From Glebionis coronaria (taxonomy: Eukaryota; Streptophyta; Magnoliopsida; Asterales; Asteraceae), in contig CM046875.1 in the NCBI GenBank assembly GCA_025667525.1, positions 437,298,617-437,362,616 of the forward strand: a stretch of 64,000 bases of DNA, read 5' to 3'. Each line of letters begins with the position of its first letter. Positions within the stretch are counted from its first letter, which is position 1. Position numbers and translations under genes: made by a program. This document shows positions 55,942 to 64,000 of this stretch, piece by piece. A model generated the notes under the pieces. It was not told the origin of the DNA and searched no databases. It saw nothing but the letters and a program-made list of their open reading frames with translations.

Positions 55942-58587
55942 TGTCACACCCTACCATGGCGGAATATGGGGCACGAGGTATGGATATCATCACAACAATA
56001 GCGTGTCTATAGAGATAACTAAATGATATAAGAAATGTCATAAATGGCGACATAAATGTCATGACAATATCTCAACATGCAGGAGTCTAGGTAAGTAGGT
56101 AACAGTCCTACCTCTTACCCAAGACAAACAAGTAACATAAACAAAACAAACATATAGGTGCCAACAGTATCACTTATTTAAATGAACAAATAAAAACTAA
56201 GAAGGAACGGGGATCTCCTTCTATATGCAATCCTAAGGCATCCAAGTCTAGCCACTTCTATCCTCAAGCTTAACCATATTCACACCTGAAAGAGACACTA
56301 AAACACGTCAACATAAAGTTGGTGAGAGTCATAGGTTTAGACTCCAACGCCAAATCAGTTACAAGCTGTGAATAACAAACATCAACACAATAACATATGG
56401 ACAATGTGTTACAAGTATGCATTAACAACTAACAATTCAAGATCAAACATTTCAAACCAAATCCAAGGCTCCTACCTTGCCAAACAACATGGTACCATAG
56501 ATGATCACACTATGTACCTATCCCAAGGCCACTACCTTGTCATTAACCATTGGTCCCATAGACGATCACGCTATGTACCTATCCCAAGGCCACTACCTTG
56601 TCATTAACCATTGGTCCCATAGGCGCCCATACACCTATGTACCTTTCCAATCCAGATCATACACAAACAAGAATCACATAGCAGTTAATCACATAATGTA
56701 CACACAAGTCCATCTCAAACCTTAAAAACATTCACAGCATCAATTTATAAACGACATAACACAGTGTCTCTTCCATCCCATCTGGAAGTCAAAATCAAAA
56801 GTAAACATGGGACTATGAAACTCACTTGATAGCTTCTTCATAAGTCCTCACACTAGCAACAAGCTAACAAACCAAAAACACACAATCAGTACCCGAACCA
56901 ATCACCAAGATGGCTCATCAACCTATGATGGACATCTAGCCTATTCCCATATAATACCTCATTGATAAGCTCTAATCACCCCATTACCCTTCCTTAACAA
57001 GTCCCTAACTTGGTTAAGTTTAATAACTATCCCGTTCATAATTTTACACAAAACTGTCCCAGTTTTTAGGTCTCAAAACTTTAGGTCAAACGTCCACTTA
57101 AACATACCCATGATTTCTGTAAAAGGAATATTCACACTTTTATACATGTTAGTTAAATCCTCCCACTTGCCCTAACCTTAAAGCTACTGTTAAGGCCCCG
57201 ATATATGTATATATATTGCTACCTATTCAGAATTCACTGATTTTAAACGTATGAAAAGTTCATTACCATTTGAGGGTCTTACCCTAAACCACAATCTTAG
57301 CCCAAGTTCAGATACTCACTACAATATATAAACCATCTCTCATGTTCTTGAGAAGATCCCAATGCAACCCTAAGTAACCCAAACAACCCAAAACTTAAAA
57401 AGAAAACAGACTGGATTCAAAACTGTTTTGACCTCCGACTGTTGTAACCTGTTTTTGACCCACTTCCCGACCTCCAATTTAGTTCTCGTTTCTTGCATTG
57501 GAAAGCCACTTCAATTACCTTTTCAGGGATACTTGGATCGCATCTTGAATGTTTCTAGAACTACAGATATGATCAAAACAATTGACTCAAAATCTGCCCA
57601 GTTTTTAAAAACGGGTTTAACAAAATCAACCTCATTAATTAACCCTAATCCCTCTAATTACAAGCCTTAATTTATTTAATCATTAAAATATGATTAATAT
57701 ACTGTTTTTAATTAAACCCTAATCTAATCCATCATATGATCATAGAAACATTAAAAACATTTTATATGAAAAGGGTTAAGAAGGTTTTACCTTTGAATTA
57801 ATAGAAGATGAAGAAAACCTAATTTTTGAAGAACCCTAATTGGCCACCATTGATGAATTTCGGCTAGGAGATGTTATGGAGGTTAAAAACCTGATTATTA
57901 TGGTTATGAGTTAGGTTTGGTTAAGTCCTAAAGGCCCCCTAATCCCATTACAAGTCCATTGGGCCTGTTTTGAGCTTTTCCTTTCTTTTTTTCTTCTTTG
58001 GTGCGTCTAAACCGACCCAAACACCCCTAAATTCTTTTTTTTTATTATTTAATATTATTCTTTTTTTTTATTATTTAATATTATTTTATTAATATTACTT
58101 TAATTTTCCTTAATTTATTTCAGCTCCTAAAGCTTCCAAAACCACAAAACCGTAAAACTAGTCAAATTTACGCGTTTTTCCGTAAAAGACGTAAAATATA
58201 CACTTTTAAAAAAAATCTCAAGTTTTGCAATAAACTTTATAACTAAGTCCTAAATGACTTAAAACCATCCCGAAAAATATTCATATGACTAATTACCTCA
58301 TCCGCGACCTCTAAATGCTAAACCGTAAATCGTAAAAAATACGATTTTCTATAATACATATACGTATACTTAGAACCACCAAATAACACCATCTCACTTC
58401 ATAGTCACTACCATGTGAACTCATGAACATGAAATCATCACACATCGTTTCATTCACAAGGTACCCCGTACCGGAAACGATATCCAAACCACAATCTATA
58501 CACACCAATAAGCACATAAACAAGTAAAGACACACAACTAGCACAAAATAAAACTAAGTGACGAACACCAAAACCAGGGTTGTCACA
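55942..58587 (-). repeat. 5' LTR of element G
   Basis: 2,646 bp, partner of 48577-51197. Most of the 25 bp length difference is a local duplication of an ATTC(T)nATTATTTAATATT block at about 58032-58090. Confidence 0.95.
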
Positions 58588-58592
58588 GTTGG

Positions 58593-58712
58593 TTCTTCTC
58601 TTACAATGGGTTCGTCAATAGGAGACTCCTCACTAGAAAGATTAGGAGTAGGTGTTGACTCCTTTTGGTTTTTTCATTTACGTGCACGTCTTGCTTGATT
58701 ACGAGTAAGCAT
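58593..58712 (-). pseudogene. Element F Gag N-terminus, separated by element G
   Basis: ATG at 58710-58712 opens MLTRNQARRARK, TGA follows at 58674-58676, then the frame continues (KNQKESTPTPNLSSEE, DEPIVREEPT) into GTTGG and element G. Removing G and one target copy joins it in frame to the gag core at 48571. Confidence 0.8.
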
Positions 58713-59436
58713 AAACGTCACGTACAACGTGGGGGTGAGCAAAGAAGATTCTTTTTGGTGTTTTGTATTTTTTCCAATTTTTTTTTGTGGTTTTTGATTG
58801 TTTTTATTTTTTTGGATTTTTGTGATTGTATTAAGTAGACCAAAATCTACAAATCTCCTCCTTAATCAAATCTCTTGATTAAAGAAGCCTCAAGGAATAA
58901 AAACGATCACGTGAAGTGAACGCCTTCGATGACTTTAGAACGTTGGTGGAACACCAAAACGTTCAAGAGGGTTTAATCAAATGAAACCAAGAAAGTATAT
59001 ATGATACTTAATAATAATTTGGGCGGCAAAACCCTTGATTAGCTCTCAAAATCAAATACGCACAAGCAAGCGGGGAAACGAGGTGGCGCGAAGCACTTAA
59101 GAGCCTTTTTCCTTAGGGTATATTTTATAATACCCGCCTTATACCCACCTTATAGTTTGTATTTTTCAAAATCGAGCTTCACGAAAGTATTTATCTATTT
59201 TTGCCTTTCTTTCTTGTTTGAGATTCGAATACAATGATTGGGTAATGACCTCCCAAGTCAAGGTTGTGTTTTCACACTTTTGGAGTACTTGTGAATTTAT
59301 TGTTCTATACAATATATTAATAATATTCACACAAAAAACGAAAAACCGATAATACGTATTAGTAGAGTGCTACTAATACAATAGATATTATGGCTATATA
59401 AAAACAACAATTGCCAAATCAAAACACAACACACCT
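58713..59436 (-). other. Leader of element F
   Basis: Between primer binding site and gag. AT-rich; no protein recognised. A T-rich block lies at 58740-58830. Confidence 0.6.
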
Positions 59437-59453
59437 CCCCGACAGCGGCGCCA
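59437..59453 (-). promoter_or_regulatory. Primer binding site of element F
   Basis: The minus strand reads TGGCGCCGCTGTCGGGG, the GCGCC-type site (tRNA-Asp type) typical of Athila elements. Four bases separate it from the LTR. Confidence 0.9.
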
Positions 59454-59457
59454 AAAT

Positions 59458-62400
59458 TGATGTAGCCTTTTTACTACCCTTTAGGAAAAGAGAGCAAAAT
59501 AGTGGGAAGTATTAAGTGTCGGTTTCCCAAGGACTAATCACCAATGGTGAAAGTTCGTTTCCCAAGGAGGCTAGTGTGTTGTGTTGAGAGATGATTAACT
59601 TTGTAATTATATTGATTATGAGAAAAGAAAATAGAAGGGGGATAAGAAGAGAATGACGGTTACGATGACGATTTAAACTAAGACGAAAAGGTCGTACACG
59701 TAAAACCGTAAAAGCACCAAAATTAAAAATTTACTCTAAAAATTCTTAGAAAATTGAAATAAATCCTAAATAATGTAAATAGATTTTACAAAAAATCAAA
59801 AATCACCCAAACCTTTTATTTAATTAAATAATGATTTTTTAATGCTAATTAAAGCCCTAAAAATCAATTTAATTAACAAAAAGCCCAAAAGGAGTTTTAT
59901 CACTTTGTAAACCTCTAAAATGACCTAAGTTAACTTAAAACTATTTTTTAAAATTTTAAAATTAATTAAAACTATTTAAAAACAATTAAAAACTATTAAA
60001 AACTATTAAAACTTAAAATAATTATAAAAATTAATCTAAGGACAATAAAAATATTCTAAAAGTTGTAAAATTCCTAACTTAATGTATTTAACCTAAGAAA
60101 ATTATAAAAACTTGAAAAATCTAAATTTTAATTTTTAATAATAAAATAATAATAAAATAATATTAAAAATCCAAAATTTATAAAAAATTCTAAAAACTTG
60201 AAAACTAGCTTAATTTGACCTAAATAAACAGAAAATGAACTTGAAATTACAAAAATACCCCTAATGGGCCTCCAAATGGGCCAAAAGTCAAAACAGACCC
60301 CTTAATGGGCTCAAATAGGTCCAACAAGAAAAATGTTGTCCAATTTGGCCCAAAAGCTCCTATCTGACTCAAAATTTGATTTTGAACACAATTTTTCAAA
60401 GGCCCAAAAGCTGAAAATGTGAAATAAGCTGGCTTATATCAAACAACTTATTCTTAATGAGCTTTTTGGCCCATTAAGCTATAAGTTGATGCCATAAGCT
60501 CAAATTAGACACACAAGCTTCTTTTAAGTTGCTTAAGACTTCTGTAAAAAGAAATTTGAAATAAGCCAAAGGAATAAGCCTGAAAATGCAAAAAACAATC
60601 TACACAAAACGACAAAATAGTCGTTTTCGAGTTCTAGGCTATCCCAAGAGCTGATTCAAGTTTCTAAAGCTTTTAAATGACTTAACTAAGCTTAATCAAC
60701 AAAACATTTTCAAATAAGTTCACTCAATAAGCTGGAATAAGGAAATAAGCACTTATGAAAAAGTCAAATGAGTTGGTTTTCTACCAAAAAGTCAAAGTCA
60801 AAGTCTAATAAGCTCCAGTTCAAACAAATGGGTCAAATAAGGAAGATTGATGACAAAAAATAAGTTGTTGCAGGTCTGGATAAGCCAATATGGCTTATTA
60901 ATAAGCTGAATGCAAAATTACACTAGCAGGGGCTAGTTTTGGGTGTTGAGCAGTGGAAACTTTTTCCACTGCTTGACTTCTTGACTTTTTTGTCTTTAGT
61001 GACTTTTTTGGAGATTCAAGTTACCAAAGGCACCCAAATGATCAGTGGATCAAGAGGAGTCAAATACAACAAAGAAATCACAATCACTAACAGCCAATTA
61101 GTACAGTTTAATCAAAACATCACCAGATCTAGCACAAACATGAAGAAATAAGCAGTTATGAACTTATAAGCTGTTTTAGCAAATTTCAACCAACCAAATT
61201 GCACCAAAAGCATACACAAGCTATTATAAACTCAAATGAACAAGTTTAAACAGTTTTCATGCAATGGCTCAAAGCCTAAATCAAGATTCAAGCAGATGAA
61301 GGTTACTGATGAACACTAACACAAGCATATTTTACTTTTGCTGATGTACTTGACCAACAAGCCAGATTCAATCACTCAGATCTATCACATAAGTTATATT
61401 AATGATGTTTTAACTACTTTTAACCCTAAGCATGCATAAATTCTAGATTTTACCAAAATCTTAGGTCAAAAATAGTTAAACTCAATGAGATATAGCACAA
61501 TGTTTTATTTGAGGTTTCAAACCCAAAAACTTGCAGCAATATGCACTCAACCAAGCCAATAACAGATAACAAGCACAAACACAAACTTCTAACCACTCAA
61601 TAACAACTTATGATCTCAAACAGGTAATCCCAAACACCCTTTTAACTTTTCAAATCCAAAATTTTCAAATCAAAAGTGTTTTCCAAGACCACCCAAGCCC
61701 AAATAAGCACAATAACATATATATTAAGCACATTTAAGCAAGATTAGACCCTAAAATCAGCAAGAACACAAGTAGCACATAAATTCACCAAAAATCAAGA
61801 TTTTAACAGATTTTGGGTAGAAAGGTGTGTACCTCATGGATGTAAATCCACACCCACGAATTTTGAGCTTATGTACTAGCAAGAACAAGTACAAGCTTCA
61901 ACAAACAACCCTGCTAAGAATCAACAAGGTTAAGAGCACAATATACAAATCAGAAAAGTTAAAAAGCCTTGATTAATGCAACTCTTGTATCCCACACTTG
62001 ATTATCCCCAAGTTATAGGCTTCACCACACCTTGATAACTCAATATCAGGATGCTATGATCAGCTTTATAGCCCAAGAATTCCAAGGTGTACCAAGAAAC
62101 TTAGCAAAATATCAAGCTTGAAGGAAAATGTTCAAAATTTTGCACACTCCTTGAAAACAGGTTTTAAGGTTTAAGATTAGCAAACAAGTAACAATAATAA
62201 TCAGGAAACAACAATGGCACTTGACTTTTCTTCAAAGATTCAAACTCATTTCATTAAACTAAAAATAGATTTACAGAATTTTGAACAAAGGAAAATTCAA
62301 GAGCAAATATAAACGTGAAGCCCTATACCCATTATATAGAGGGAGTACATGGCCTTTGTAACCTAAAAATCTCAAAACCCTAAGCATGTGTTCTTCCAGA

Positions 62401-63650
62401 AATACCCCTTGAGGGTTTGAAGATGCTTGAACATGTGACAAGTTCTTGGCTGCTTGTGTGAGTTGGCATGTGTGAAAGTATGATCAATGGCTTCAAATAA
62501 GCTTAGAAAATAAGCTGGAATGTAGGTTGTTGGATTGCTGTCTAAATTTTGGTAGTTTGCACAAAGTGTGTAGCAAGGAATCTTGTGTGGGGTTCCATGT
62601 TGATGTAGCATGTGATTTAAAGGTTGGGTTGTGTTTATATGATCATTAATCACTAATCTGGAAAGATTTAGGGGCTAATTACAAGTAATTAGTAAACCAC
62701 TAATTATGTTCTTGAGGGAATAGTGCCATGTTTTAATCCGTTTTTAGTTTGGATTAAGTTTAAAAACTTGTTAATGGCGCCAAGATTAGTTAATAATAAA
62801 CCTGGTGAGTGGATGGGTGAGGTGGAGCAATGGTTCATTCTGATTGGTTGTGGGGTGTTAGTGGGGCACGTGTCAAGCCCTCAATGGTCTAGGTAACATT
62901 TGTTGTCTACCACATTTAGTCCCTCACCTTTAATACTCCTTTCACTTGCAAATAAATCCGGCCAAACTTATTTCCTTTGTTATTGAAGTTTCACTTTTCA
63001 CACTTTTGCCCCAAAAAGTTTTGTAAAATGATTTCAAGGGTATTTCTTGCCAATTCTTGATTCTTGAAGGACTGATTTGGTATTTTCTTCAAGGATAATG
63101 GTCTTTAATTGTATGATTGACATTTTAGAGGACTAAAAATGACAATTCTTCATTTTTGAGGGACCATTCTTGCCAAGTCTTCAAAGTCAAGGGTTCTTTT
63201 GGTAATTTTGATATTTTCAAAGGACCAAATTTGTAATTCTTGTAACTTGGAGTTCTTCATGGTATGTTTAACTTTGAGAAGGACTAATATTGACATTTTA
63301 GTTTTTTGAGGGACTAAAATTGCCAATTCTTCAAAGTGGAGGGCCCTTTTTGCAATTTTGACAAACTTTAGGGACCAATCTTGTAATTACGAAGATACAA
63401 GGGTATAAAGTGTCAATTCTTCAATATTGGAGGACCCTTCTTCATAAATCTTCAAATCTTCAAGGGTTTTCTTTGGAAAATCTTCATTAGGGCTTGATTC
63501 AATGTGCGGCTTCGTTTCCCGTGTTCGTTTTTGCATGATTCTTGTGATCTTTTATCATTTTCTCAATATCCGTACCTAAAATACACAAGCATATATTGGG
63601 GTATTTTCATGATATTGACGATGAGACTATGTATAAAAGCAGTCTCATCA
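59458..63650 (-). repeat. 5' LTR of element F
   Basis: 4,193 bp, partner of 36938-41166. The pair shows more substitutions and small indels than the LTRs of D or G, in line with its lower place in the nest. Confidence 0.95.
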
Positions 63651-64000
63651 ATATATGCTAGGAATATCTGAAGTTTTCCAAGAAAAAGCTTGTTAATGCT
63701 TCTTGAGAACATCGATTAGATCGATTTTGTTTTCTTCCAAAAGCTGAGATGAGATGATTACTGGAAGTAATTTCTCTTCGTGAAGAAATTCATATTACAA
63801 GTGTTCGGGAAGAGGTTTGAGTTCTAAATCCGTAGGCGGTTCTTCGACAGATTTCTTAACTTTGAAATCGGTTTCAAAAGATATGTGTTCAAAAGGTATT
63901 TCTTTTTCTTCCTCAAGTAATTCGATAGGTTCGGTGGTGTGCACGTCTATGAAAGCGTCAATTTCGGTAAAGAGTTCTTCTTCGAGGACGAGACCTTCGA
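63651..64000 (-). pseudogene. Element E protease-RT linker, right part of the split element
   Basis: Minus strand: acidic spacer (VLEEELFTEIDAFIDVHTTEPI, split here by the 20-residue limit only in wording), then LPVIISSQLLEENKIDLIDVL and AFSWKTSDIPSI, the approach to RT. Two stops lie inside (after PEHL and after LKKH). It joins the RT at 36937 once element F is removed. The rest of E lies beyond the window. Confidence 0.82.

Larger units (their letters stand above)
48577..58587 (-). mobile_element. Element G: chromovirus-like Ty3/gypsy element with ruined pol
   Basis: LTRs 48577-51197 and 55942-58587 with perfect GTTGG target duplications (48572-48576, 58588-58592). A tRNA-Met-type primer binding site sits by the right LTR and a purine tract by the left, so it is on the minus strand. 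The interior keeps only fragments of RT, RNase H and integrase. The sense start TGTGACAACCC and the FIDDILIYS-type RT fit the Tekay/Del group. The LTRs differ at about 45 positions by eye (about 1.7%), so the insertion is far younger than the decay of its coding region. Confidence 0.93.
36938..63650 (-). mobile_element. Element F: Athila-type Ty3/gypsy element with 4.2 kb LTRs
   Basis: LTRs at 36938-41166 and 59458-63650 and perfect ATATA duplications (36933-36937, 63651-63655). Primer binding site TGGCGCCGCTGTCGGGG and polypurine tract place the 5' end on the right. Without the nested element G it is about 16.7 kb. Gag, protease, RT, RNase H and integrase are all identifiable but broken by stops and shifts. 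The FMDDFSVFG and ADLGASINLMP motifs and the GCGCC-type primer site fit the Athila lineage. Confidence 0.95.

Overview
This window looks like repeat-rich plant nuclear DNA made almost entirely of nested LTR retrotransposons; I found no host gene, tRNA, rRNA or CRISPR. The gag and accessory coiled-coil proteins match, from memory, Copia and Athila-type families common in Asteraceae (Anthemideae such as Tanacetum, Artemisia, Chrysanthemum). The genus is inference. The DNA is AT-rich, and almost every coding frame is broken by stop codons or frameshifts.

Layout, with my own names. Element A (1-6254, + strand) is the 3' part of a Ty3/gypsy Athila-type element that carries only gag and protease, then 2.2 kb of noncoding DNA and a 1.6 kb 3' LTR. 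It abuts element B (6255-12705, - strand), a Copia element with gag, protease, integrase and most of reverse transcriptase; its RNase H and 3' LTR are missing. Element C (about 12706-14043 plus 22936-31269, - strand) is a second Copia element. It is split at the RT/RNase H boundary by element D (14044-22935, - strand), a non-autonomous relative with 293/296 bp LTRs, one gag-like frame and no pol. A 708 bp interval of unknown origin (31270-31977) follows. Element E (31978-36937, continuing at 63651-64000 and beyond, - strand) is a decayed Athila-type element. It is split by element F (36938-63650, - strand), an Athila-type element with 4.2 kb LTRs and a perfect ATATA target duplication. F is split in its gag by element G (48577-58587, - strand), a chromovirus-like gypsy element with 2.6 kb LTRs, a perfect GTTGG duplication and a ruined pol.

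The order of events follows from the nesting: G entered F, F entered E, D entered C, and A probably entered B. D and G have LTR pairs that differ by only about 1.4% and 1.7% by eye, so both moved recently although neither encodes working enzymes; they must have used enzymes from other copies.

The most interesting signals are noncoding. (1) The 3' region of D, and a shorter stretch in C, is a tandem array of ~151 bp units. Each unit folds into several hairpins whose stems change by compensating substitutions while loops stay constant. (2) Just before the polypurine tract, three Athila-type elements (A, E, F) share a small stem-loop with an AGGA/AGGG loop and a three-way covarying pair. (3) Arrays of a short ATTCCGAT-type motif next to a GGAAAAGGGTT core recur in the same sense orientation in A, D and (as ATTGCGAT) C, across two superfamilies. 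(4) Most LTRs place the TATA box in or beside an inverted repeat. These look like RNA or DNA regulatory modules kept or exchanged among retrotransposons.
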